From Pseudoscleropodium purum (taxonomy: Eukaryota; Streptophyta; Bryopsida; Hypnales; Brachytheciaceae), in the NCBI GenBank assembly GCA_963969395.1, contig OZ017797.1, positions 40,362,001-40,426,000 of the forward strand: a stretch of 64,000 nucleotides of DNA, read 5' to 3'. A program made the translations under genes and the position numbers. Each line of letters opens with the position of its first letter. Position 1 is the stretch's first letter. Below the pieces are notes generated by a model, which saw only the letters and a list, made by a program, of their open reading frames with translations, had not been told where the DNA came from and ran no database searches. Of the stretch, positions 11,226-21,890 are shown in pieces.

Positions 11226-11243
11226 CCCTAACCCTAACCCTAA
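11226..11243 (+). repeat. Short CCCTAA tract (3 units), copy 1
   Basis: Three consecutive CCCTAA units, with a following A that makes the last one CCCTAAA, the plant telomere-type heptamer. The equivalent site in the other copy has four units. It may be an interstitial telomere-like repeat or a telo-box near a transcription start. Confidence 0.7.
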
Positions 11244-11770
11244 AGCTATTCTTGGCTCTCAATCTGCTAGAATCGTAACGAAGAAGACGAGGCAGTGAAT
11301 ACCCACAATTTATTCAAAGGTGCGATATCAGGGTGCAAGAAATCGAATATGAGAGGCAACCCATTTCTAACGAACACCCCATTCTAGCAATGTAGGCTTC
11401 TGTCTACACAATAGAGATGAGTAACAACTAATTGTGGTGTAGTTCCCGACACATCTATAGCACAATATAATTGGCTAGGAAGACTCTTAATATTGCAATT
11501 AGCCTTTAGTTGGAAAGAGGGAAGTCTATACAGTATCACCATTATGGGAGAAAGTCCATCTTCTCCTAAAAAATTCAAAGTAATTCTATGTTGTGGAAAG
11601 AAAATTGGAAAATTATACAAACCTTTTGCTGCCTATTTCTACACATGAGAAAATCTACCCTCTGACTAAACCCACGTTGCATAAAGTGCTTAAGTGGTCA
11701 AGAATGAGTTGCCTTCCTTAACATAAATCTAGATTGAAGATAAGCGTGAATGAAAAATGTATTTGTACCA

Positions 11771-12424
11771 ACTAAATTAGTGTGTTCTAGTGTTTTTTTG
11801 GTTTGGATTTTAGAGAAATGGTTACATGGCCTTTCTTTCAAGAAGGTTTTGAGTTTGGTAGCTCCTTCATTTCAAAGGTTTGAATTGGAAGAGGCAAATT
11901 TTTAGTATGTAATTTCAAACATGTAATTTTTGTGTGCAATTTTTGTATTTGTTGGCTCTACAAGATGGATGAAATGAGGTTTTGAAAACATTGTGGCAAC
12001 AAAGTGTAGGGCCATCATTACAGTCTAGCATTTTTTAATATATTTATCTTCTTTTTTTCTATAGGCTTGAAGTTGTTCATTTTTCTTTGAGGAAATTGGG
12101 CATTGAAATGCCTAAAAAAACGCCGATATTCCATGTGCTATTGCCGTAGCCAAAACAAAAGTAAAAGTTATTTTATTTTATTTTTTAAAACCATAAAAAC
12201 TTAAAAATTCAATAACTTTTCCACTATGGGTCCAAACGCCATGAAATAAAGCTCATACACCCTTCCTTATAGAGAGATTTCCAACTATATCAAGAACACT
12301 ACAAGGAGATGTATAGTCCTAGAGATCTCTTTATAATAAACAAAATAAATAGCCTAACTTAAGGTATAGATGTCATTCAATAATTTGCTACAAAAAAAAA
12401 TGATTTGCTAAATGAAACATTTTT
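11771..12424. other. AT-rich intergenic, nothing seen
   Basis: No supported feature. Confidence 0.6.
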
Positions 12425-13290
12425 TTCATTGGCATTTGATGAAGTGTAAAGGTAGTGAGGTTGCTTATATAGTAAAATCCATTGTTCATCATGAACTCTC
12501 AAAAGGTATGAGATAATTTGAAGATAAAAGCTTGACCACTCATTGTTAAAAGCAAGAATTGTGTTTAAAGTAAAATTTCATACATGATTTAGGCATGGTA
12601 GAATAGCATTTTTTCTTAAACTTTGAACTTGAAAAAGTTGATAAATCAAAATAACTTTTTTTTTCTTGAAACACATAACCAATTTCCATTGCAAGGGTAA
12701 AGAGTACATTGAATAGAGGACCTTGTCCTTAGTGGAATTTCTTAACATTCTTTACAACCTTTCTTTTTTTAAAATAAAAACAACAACGAGGGCCATCTAG
12801 CATAAGTAAGCAGTCACACAAGGCCTCTTTAGAGGCCTTAATCTAAGCCTTAAAAGAGACCAAGGCAAGTACTTGGACTTAGAGACCTACTAACAAACCA
12901 CTATAATTTAAGCAAAATCACCCATCATTGGAAGCTGTGGCTTTCAAACTCATCAAGAGATGATCTCTCTCACCAAAACAATTTGTTAAATAAATCATAA
13001 TAACTTTCATCTCAAAAAATCTATTTAAGATTTAGAGCCTCCAATTAAAACTTTATAGACAAATTTGAGAGATGGATTGGAAACGAATTTCTTTTTATAT
13101 TTTTAATCACTCTTTTTAAAATTTGTCTATAATTTTTTATTGGATTCTTGAAATCTCAAACAAATTTTTAGAGAAGAAAGTTGTTTTGATTTACCAACTT
13201 CTCTTAGTTCAATGTTTTTTAGGATTAGTTATTCTACTATGCTTAAATTAGGTCTATAATTCTATTATAAGTGCAACTCCAAGACACAAT
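12425..13290. repeat. Foldback repeat family G, copy 2
   Basis: The left arm (about 12490-12660) and right arm (about 12970-13290) are inverse relatives of each other and match copy 1 at 2325. Landmarks are gataatttgaagat at 12510 and ttctactatg at 13233. Compared with copy 1, this copy holds an extra stretch of about 300 bp (12665-12965), probably a later insertion. Confidence 0.65.
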
Positions 13291-14499
13291 CCTAAACCAT
13301 AGGATTCTTTACAGTTGCACTTTCAATGTGCCTAAATTTCAAAATGTAGGATTCTTTAGCCTTCTAAAAGATGAAGTTTTGTCTTTCAACATTTTTAGAG
13401 AAAAATATGAGTACATCCCACAACTTATACATTCTAGTCAATATTATGGAAATTAGTTGTGAATACTTTTACAAAAAATCTAATTAAAAAATCATTGATA
13501 TTCATCATCATTGAGAAAATTTTAAAGTAGAAGGTGGTACTAAATGAATGAATATTGTTAAATGCTAATTAATTTTTATAAATAAATAAATTTTATTAAT
13601 TGCAATAATAAAAATGCTCTAGTAAACAATTGGTATTTTTTTTCTATTTGAAATTTTCAAAATTGAGTTTAAAAGACAACTTCATTTGTTTTTTCTTGCC
13701 TTCATTGCCCACAAAATGAAATTCCTAATTATTTTCACCTCATTATTTGGAATTGAATGGTTCAAATGTTTTTTAATAGGTATCAAATCTATACATTTCA
13801 ATACAATTAATTATTTAGGGTTAGAATATGTTTTTCATTTTCCAATTTGATATTGAAATTCAAAAACTTGTAAATTTTCAATTTTTATTGGAAGGACATG
13901 AAACAAAGCTTCACACATGATAGATTAGGATGATTAGCATCTATGCAAAAAAATTTGATTATGAAGCCACCATAAATTTTTAAAAAGTCAAAGTGGATCT
14001 AAGGATTAAAATTCCTTTACCTGGTTTCAAATTTTCTCAAAATTGTTGAATGTTTCTAATTATTTTGGAGTTATAAAATTATTTTTGTTCTAAAAACAAT
14101 TAATAGAAGGCTCCAAATCCTTACTAAGTTGTTTTTAAATCTATAAATTCAAAGACCTAGATATTGGAATCTTGAAAGAGGTTCAAGATATGTTTCATTT
14201 TCACTATGCATTCAAGTTTTTACATTTTAAAACTATTGTGAGCCACAACAACGCTAAAGCATAAGTGGGTAGTGACAAGCAATGGATGTTTAGACTTGAA
14301 TGCTCTTTAAGACCTTTTTACTAAAAATAGACATGTCAAAGTCATAAATAGTTATGTCAAATCCAAAAATAGTAATTTCAAAATTATAAAAATAAAAATA
14401 ACCAAAAAATCAATTTATTGCTAAATCTTTTTAATTTAAGGTAGTTATTAGCATCTTTGTTGTGAGCCATTGCATACCATTTCTTAAGCCTTTTAAAGA
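13291..14499. other. AT-rich intergenic, nothing seen
   Basis: Short open frames only. No structure beyond base composition is supported. Confidence 0.6.
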
Positions 14500-15460
14500 A
14501 GCTTGTGCAAAATTTAATTCCTAAAATCCTAGTCTCGAAATGGATTTTAGGTAGGATCTCATAGTCTTAATATTTGTTGGTATTAGTTTCTCGAACTTTT
14601 ATTAAATATAGAAAAATATATTAGCTTTTGGAGGATATAAGTTTTATTTAAATCACTAACTAGGACAAAAGTTATAGCATAATAAATCTAAATTTTAGTT
14701 TGTTGGATAGAAAAAAAAATGTACAAAAATTTAAAACAAAAAAAATTTAAGAATTATTTCTTATACTTAGATTGTATCTTTATCTATATAGGAAACTTTG
14801 ATTCATTCCATTTGGATTTATTATATAAAAATTACAGACATTCTTGTATTTGGAGCAACTAAAGTATTTAATACTTGGAAAAATAACTTGTAGGATTCAT
14901 TCCCAAATTCCTTTTTTATAATTTTTCAAAAGAATTATTTCACAAGGTTAAAAAATCTTGTGTCTTTTGAGAATCTCACCATTGGAATTAGCATGATTCA
15001 TTTTGTCTCATACTTAACAATTTAGTTTTTTCTTCAATCTTGAACCTACTTCTACTTAAAAGAAATTTTAAAGTTAAGTGTGAATTTCAAATTTTTCTTT
15101 TCTTTAACTTTCAACTCAAAATTCTTCAACATAAAAAATTCAAAATTCAAAATTCGTGTGTGGTATAAAAATTTGTAAGTGAAGAAGATTCAAAGCCAAA
15201 AAATTTATTTGAACAAGTTGCAAAACAATTTGTTTTCTTCACTTTAACTACAAAATTTTCGCAATCTCTCTGGTCAAAATTTCCAAAATTTCTTCCATAC
15301 ATTTTTATACTAATCTAGTAAAAGATCCAGTGATTACATAAACAAAGACAAAAATTTCTAAATTTTTCTTTTATCTTTGATATAGAAAGAATAGTTTTGA
15401 ATGTCTTTGATGAAAAAAAAGCCTTAGAATTTTAAAAGTGAAACAATGATTAGTACGTCT
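14500..15460 (+). repeat. Dispersed repeat family D, copy 1
   Basis: Collinear with 16750-17690 and, inverted, with 18600-19490. Shared landmarks are ttagcttttgg.ga.at, aaattttagttt, caatcttgaacct, and catacatttttaca-like followed by aagatcc. Heavily diverged and non-coding; probably an ancient transposon. Confidence 0.6.
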
Positions 15461-16749
15461 AGACTTGGTAAGGGACAAGCTTCTTAAAGTAAAATTATCA
15501 TGCAATTTTGAAACAATTTTGCATGTTTGATAGGTTGTAAATTTTTAATTTTTGATTTTGATTTTGATTTTTTTTAAATGTTGAAAGTTGCTTTTGAAAA
15601 CAATAAACTATACAAGGTACTTGGCTTACTGTATTATATAGCCACAACACTTCTAATCATGACATCAAGGAATTCAAAACTTTGGGAAACTCATTCATAC
15701 ATTCTTTAAACTTTAGAGATTATATGTACAAGACAATTTACTTGCTTATAGTGTAACTCTTTTATGCTTGGGAAAAGACAACTCTAATTTTTCAAATTTT
15801 TTGTTTGTTTTCTAGCATAGATTTGTAATCCTTCTTGAAATAGAAACAAGAATAAAAAAATAAAAAAATGTCATTTTCAATACAAATTGGAATTTTATGC
15901 AAATTTACATAAGTTTAAAAGGTTTAATTTAGACATTTTGCACATTCCATGAATTTAGAAATTTACCTACTTTAGTTCTTCATTCAATATAAAGAGGTCA
16001 TTTTTAAAATAATTTAGAAGGAGATAGCAATAGGAAGAATAATGGACACATTTAACTAGGTGATTTAGTGTCCAGAAAGAAACTCTTACCTTTATTTGTA
16101 AAATCATTAAACAAAAACCAACAATTGTAATACAATGAATACAATCATTTTAGAAAAAAATATATCCATATTTAATTAGTAATGTAATTGCTTTTGGCTC
16201 AACTTTTGGATGTATTTTATAAATTTTTTGGTAGGGGTTTAGATAATTTGTAGATTTATTTAGGCAGCATGATTCAAAATTAAACCTCATTCAAATTCAT
16301 ACATTATTGGAAAAAGCTGATTTCAATTGTTATTGCCTTCTATATCTTAAAGCAATCAATTTTCTTGTAAAGGGCTTGTTTATTTTTTTTGAGGAATCAA
16401 TAGTAGCATGCACTCATTTAAGAAGATAATTGGGTCCATTTATGGTATTATAGAAGTGGTGACTTTGAAAAGAAATAATTTATTGTAAATCATCTCTCAA
16501 TTTGAGTAATTTCTTAAACATTGTTTTGACGCTATGTATATCTTTCTTAATATAAATCCAATGATTTTGGATTTGCCTAGGTTACATTTGTAGCTTCCAA
16601 CAAACTTCCCTTTTGAAAATTTTTAAGAAATTCATTAAGTCTCCAAAGTTTATGCGCTCAATTGTATTCTCATGTATAGGCATGTGTCAATGTACAAAAC
16701 AAGGCTACTCCTAAACTATAGGTTCTTTCTATTTATATCAAAATAAAAG
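15461..16749. other. AT-rich intergenic, nothing seen
   Basis: Lies between two D repeats. No supported feature. Confidence 0.6.
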
Positions 16750-17690
16750 AATCATAAATCTTAAACTCTAAAGTCCTATTATCTCCTTTGGGTTTTTTGG
16801 TTTTAATATTTGGTTCTTTTGGTTTCAATATTTTTCATAATTTTCATAATTTTTAATTGAAAATAGAAAAACGCATTAACTTTTGGGGAATCTAATTTTT
16901 CTTTCAATTGGTGCCCTTGGAAAAAAAATTGGCACAAAAAGCCCAAATTTTAGTTTGAGGAGTAGAAAAAAACTCACAAAAACTTTACATAATTTTCTTT
17001 AAAAAATTCTTTAAAAAATTATATTTTTATCCATATAGGGAAGCTTTTGGATTTATTATTAAAAAAAGTTAAGTATAATCTTGCAATCAAAGCATCTTCT
17101 TGAAAAAACAACTTATAAAATTCATTTTGGAATTCAATTTTCACAGATTTTCAAAAACAAAATTTTCCAAAGTTAAGATTTTTTGTTAGAACAATTTGAC
17201 AATTGAGATTAATGTATTTAAATTCCATTTTAAAGCTACCAGTGTTATTGTTTTGCTTTCAATCTTGAACCTGCTTTGTACTTAACAATTTTATAATGGG
17301 TGAAAATTAAATGTTTAAAATTCATTTTTCCTAGACCCTTAGCTCAATTCTATGATATTGAAAATTAAAAATTAAAATTCAATAGAATTTTCTTTTAATT
17401 TAATGAAGTTCAAAGTCAAAAAGTCTAGTCGAGCAAGATGCATAAAAACTTGTTTTCTTTACATATTATACAAATAACTTGCAATCTTTGAAGTAATGGT
17501 TTAAAAAATTTCTTTCATACATTTTTACATTAGTCTAATACAAGATCCTATGGTAAATATGCCAATAAAATATTTAAAGAATTTTTTTTCTCCTTGCAAT
17601 AAAAATGTCAATTTTGAGTGGTTTTTTTTTTTATGGAAAAGGCCTTTGGAAATTAGAGATCAAAACAAAATTTCAACATCTTGAATAATT
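16750..17690 (+). repeat. Dispersed repeat family D, copy 2
   Basis: Same order of landmarks as copy 1, about 2.2 kb downstream. It is closest to the inverted copy at 18600-19490, sharing gggaagctttt, aagcatcttcttgaaaaaa and tttcaatcttgaacct. Confidence 0.65.
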
Positions 17691-18599
17691 ATGTGATCAA
17701 ATTAACTCCTAAAGGTCTAAAAATCCCAAAGTAGATGTGCATTGATTAGCTTTGATTATAACTTTCAATATAATCATTTTTAATACTTGATTTAAACTAA
17801 GAAAATAAACCTTGAGAAGATCTCTTTTAACTTCATCTTAAAATTTTGAAAAAATCAAAAATCAAAAGAATGATTGCCATTCGCAAGCTCTAAGTGATAA
17901 AATCTCCCAAATCCAATATGTTGTGTTTTTCATTTATATTTTCTTCTTCTAAAATGAATTTTAAATTTTAATTATAAAATTAAATTAAATTTCTCATTCT
18001 AACCTTCATTAAAGGTGAAAATTCCAAATTATTCTAATGTATAATACAATTAATATAATTTTATCTCCACCTCTCATTTATTTAAATGACAATAATTTCT
18101 TTTTCATAAATTTTTTGAAAAATGAAAATTAATAGAAAATACATTTTTCTTCAAAGAAAAATATTTGAAAATTACATCAATTATATAATAGGATAAAGTT
18201 GGATTAATACTTGAAATGACTTTAAGGTCTCAGCTGTGGCTTTTTTGGATGTAAAAAATTAAATGACTAATTTTGAAATTTTTAGCATGCTCTCCAGCTA
18301 CTAGTACCTTTTGAGAAAATGTCAAATAATTTGGATTGTTTTGATATTTTTACTTATTTATTGTCAAATTTTGCAACAAAATGATGATGATTAGAATTTT
18401 TCATGCAACAAATTGAAATTTCTCTCAATGATATCTAATTCATAATTTCAATCAAATAATAAAAATATGGGATTGATATTTGAACACAATTTAAATATCT
18501 AATAGACTACATTTAGTTTCGACATGGTGTTTGACCACTTAGCAATGGATCTTGTCTTTAAAGGGTTTAAATTCATCACTAATGTAAAATTGATGATTA
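17691..18599. other. AT-rich intergenic, nothing seen
   Basis: No supported feature. Confidence 0.6.
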
Positions 18600-19490
18600 G
18601 AACAATCCATTATCATGTATAATCATGAGTTTTAACCACTAAAGTACTATAGTCTCTTTTCCATCAAAAAACACTCAAAAATGCCATTTCTATTGGAAAG
18701 AGTAAAAAACTTAAATTTTATTTTTTGCATATCTAATCATAGGATTTTGCACTAGACTATTGTAAAAATATATGGACAAAATTTTAAAAACTTCAACCAT
18801 ACAGATGTGAAGATATTTGTATTTAAAGTGAAAAAAACAATTTTTATGCACTTCGCTTGACTAGGCTTTTTGCACTTTTGATTTTGAATTTCTAATTTTA
18901 TATTAAAGAACCAAGTTGTAAGCCAAGGGAATAATAAAAGAAAACTCGATTTTCACTCATTAAAAAATTATTCTGTTGAAATAGGTTCAAGATTAAAGAG
19001 AACACTACTCTATTAATAGCTCTAAGATGGAATTGAAACACACTAATCTCAATAGTGAGATTGTTCTAGCAAAAAAATTTTAACTTTCGAAAATTTCTTT
19101 TTAATTGTAAAAATTGAGTTAAAAAATGAATCCTACAAGTTTTTTTTCAAGAAGATGCTTTAATTGCCTTCAAAACAAGATTTTCTGTAATTTTTATACC
19201 AAATCCATATTGAATGATCAAAGCTTCCCAAAGTAGATAAAACTATAATCTATGAGAGAAAAAATTTAATTTTTTTATTGAAAATTCTTATGAAGGTTTT
19301 TTTTTGCCCTTTGAACTAGAATTTGGTCATTGTGCCATGAATTTTGATCTTAGGCACTAATTGAAAGAAAATTTGTATTTTCCAAAAGCTCATGTATTGT
19401 TGTATCTTCACAAATATTTGAAAAAAATTACAACAAATATTGAGACTATAAAAGCTTGCCTAAAACTGACTTTGTCCTTTGACTAGACAA
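18600..19490 (-). repeat. Dispersed repeat family D, copy 3 (inverted)
   Basis: The reverse complement of this stretch follows copy 2 closely (landmarks at 19219-19230, 19147-19163 and 18983-18998). Copies 2 and 3 therefore form a large imperfect inverted repeat with about 0.9 kb between them. Confidence 0.65.
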
Positions 19491-19799
19491 TGGGGAAGTG
19501 GGGAACTTAGGGGGGTAAATGAAACAATTCACCAAAAATGGAATAAGTTGTTTTTTCTTAAAATATTTGATTTGTATTGCTTAAGAATTGAATATTATTT
19601 ATGTAAGCCAAAAAATGCCAATTGTATTTTATATTATGCAAAATTCTGTGAATAGTACAATTGGTAATTTGTAAGATTATTAGACCTAATTGTACATATA
19701 GGTGTGTTCCAAACACTTGATTATTCTCTATTTCTTGTGTACACTAACCTCAGCTTAACACTACAATCTCTTTCAAAAAAATTGCATATTTATATATAT

Positions 19800-19945
19800 G
19801 TATATGTATAGAAATGTCATTTACTAGAATTTCAAGAAATTGGTCATTAAAGAAGGTTGTCTCTTTACGATTCAAGTGATTCTATTGAAGGAATGAGAAG
19901 TCAATTGGATTCAGAAGCCACTAGAAGCCCTCTATTCATTGTTCA
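19800..19945 (+). repeat. Dispersed repeat family E, copy 1
   Basis: About 145 bp matching 28862-29015: gaaattggtcatt, aatgagaagt.aattg, cctct.ttcattgt.caaaa. Non-coding. Confidence 0.6.
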
Positions 19946-20483
19946 AAAAGTGGATGATGAGTAGAAGGTTTGCACACATTGTTTAGTTCCACTAACTTCT
20001 CATTCATTTAATGTAATGCTTGAATCTTGAAAATGAAAAGACAACCTTCTTTAAGGACAAACTTCATGAAAATCACAATAAATGATATTTTGTATAGAGA
20101 CATAAGCAAAAATGTGCAAAAATTCCAAAATGGATTGAGGGGTTAAGGATTAATACAAGGAAATGAGCTCTAAGCCCTTCATGCAACATGTGTGAAGCTA
20201 GATGTGCATGTCAATCTGTCAATCCACAATATGTCAAAAGTAGGGTAGTTATTAATATTTTGAAGATGCACAAATTGCATCTTCTAGGTGCATAGCATAG
20301 TGATAAAAGTATTATTTTCAGTGAAATTAATTATTTAGTTAATTCATAGTGATATTTTTCTTTAAGTGCCCCCCATATCCCCATTTGTATTTTTTAAAGA
20401 TGCAAATGAATTGCAAATGATATGTGGTATTTGGAATCCATATTCATATCTATATTTCATATAGGTTTGCATATATTCAGTAC

Positions 20484-20485
<2 letters not shown>

Positions 20486-20550
<65 letters not shown>

Positions 20551-20576
20551 ATTATTATTATTATTATTTTTTTTTT
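20486..20576. repeat. Compound microsatellite (AT)n-(ATT)n-(T)n
   Basis: About 60 bp of pure AT dinucleotide, then about 22 bp of ATT trinucleotide, then a T-run. The 83-codon open frame over it encodes only an alternating Ile/Tyr tract and is an artefact. Confidence 0.95.
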
Positions 20577-20839
20577 GTAATACCGTACCTCGTATCTATA
20601 TCCATATATCCAAACTTTGTATCCAATATCCATATTTTATATCCATATTCCGTATTCAACAACCAAGATCAATAGTGATCAATGGTGATCGTTTAAATTG
20701 GAGATCAACAATAATTGGAGGGGTAGGGGCAGTTTTTTTTAATAAAGAGATCAGTGGCAATGAATTTTTCAAAAAGGAGGGCGTGGGTGATTAATTGCAA
20801 CGATGCCTTCACAGATTGCATCTTTTGGGTACATAGTCA

Positions 20840-21515
20840 ATCTGGTTAACATTAATCCCCAAATGTTTGAGGCACCAAAATTTGTTGTTTGCAAAACTTT
20901 GAAGTTAAATAAAACCTAACCAAGTTGTTATTTTTAGTAGTTTATATTCTTGAAAAGTTCTTCTTGAAATCTAGTTTTAGCTTCAAAAATCTAATCTTGA
21001 AAATAAATGATAATGATTTTCTATTCAAGATTTTGTGCACAAGTAGCTATTGCAATCTAGACTTCCCGTAGTGTTGAGAGCTCTTAGAAATGAGCGTCAG
21101 ATACACTAGATTTTGGAGAAAAAATCACATTCAAAATTCATTTAAAAAAATTGTAGAGTAGGTTTTAAGAAGCCATAAATTGATTGGGGTTATTCATGTT
21201 AGGCCCTTTAACCTCATATTTTTTTGGTCACTATTTTTTTAGATTTGACTTGTGAAAAGAGGATTGAAAGACTTCACATCACTTTTGTAGTTTTAACACC
21301 CTCATGGTCAAACATTATAATCTTTCACTCCATAAGTGATATTGTTGACTTGTTGTGTTTTCTTTTCCTATGAAGTCACTAACAAGTCTAGTTTGAATTT
21401 ATACGGTTACAATTCAAAAAAATTGATACAACTCATCAAAATGTTGGCATTTTGTTCAATTTAGAGGAAATTCTGAGAAGCTCAAAACAGGCCTTGGGCA
21501 TGTTGGGGTTGATAT
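20840..21515 (+). repeat. Dispersed repeat family R, copy 2
   Basis: Collinear over more than 600 bp with 52795-53425. Shared landmarks are ccccaaa.tgt..gaggcacca, ttgaagttaaataaaacctaa, tttaacctcatatttttt, ttgttgtgttttcttttgc-like, and gaggaaatt..gaagctcaaaa followed by aggccttgggcat. Both copies lie just downstream of an (AT)n microsatellite. Confidence 0.75.
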
Positions 21516-21690
21516 TGTTTCCAAAAAATTTGATCATTTCTATGGACAGGTGGAATCTAGTCTTGAGAATGCTATTGAGAATGGTCGATCTCTTTACTTC
21601 AGAAAAATCTTTGTTCTATTTACAAATCCAGGCATCATGATCTATGGATGCATCCAAACATGCTACTGTCTATCGGTATTGAATTTCCCA
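21440..21690 (+). other. Possible coding relic at the end of repeat R2
   Basis: In the plus frame starting near 21491, the reading GLGHVGVDIVSKKF continues about 50 residues with protein-like composition before a stop. The beginning lies in the repeated part (also in copy 3), while the rest is unique to this copy. I do not recognise the protein, and a chance ORF cannot be excluded. Confidence 0.25.
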
Positions 21691-21890
21691 CAATCATGAG
21701 TCATCTTCATTAGACACTAAAACTGTCTGCCTGCATTCTTGAACCTCTGCTGAAGTTTGATTCTCTCCCCTTGGGAAGTTGCTAGCTGTAGGGACAATGA
21801 AATTCGCAGTCTATTTCTTTCTGTCCTCATGTATTTGAAAGTAAGACTCTTGGAAATTGCAAAGCTAGCACCCCAAATTCAAGTGCGGGA

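Larger units (their letters stand above)
11095..11770 (+). repeat. Diverged right flank of duplication copy 1
   Basis: Homology to the other copy continues past 11094 at clearly lower identity: tatagaaga, tggctgacaatggtaagttc-like phrases, then a stretch from 11246 to 11300 that is again nearly identical (gctattcttggctctcaatc). Around 11345-11725 this copy carries about 370 bp absent from copy 2. The shared phrase gaagataagcgtga-like resumes near 11735. Confidence 0.7.

Noticed and set aside
11205..11240. A tRNA T-arm (gttcgagtccc) at 11217
   Set aside because: No A-box or acceptor stem at the required distance, and the sequence is different in the other copy (gttctagtccc).
20424..20675. An 83-codon ORF with an Ile-Tyr tract
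   Set aside because: It is a translation of the AT/ATT microsatellite. The same applies to the frame at 52575-52790.
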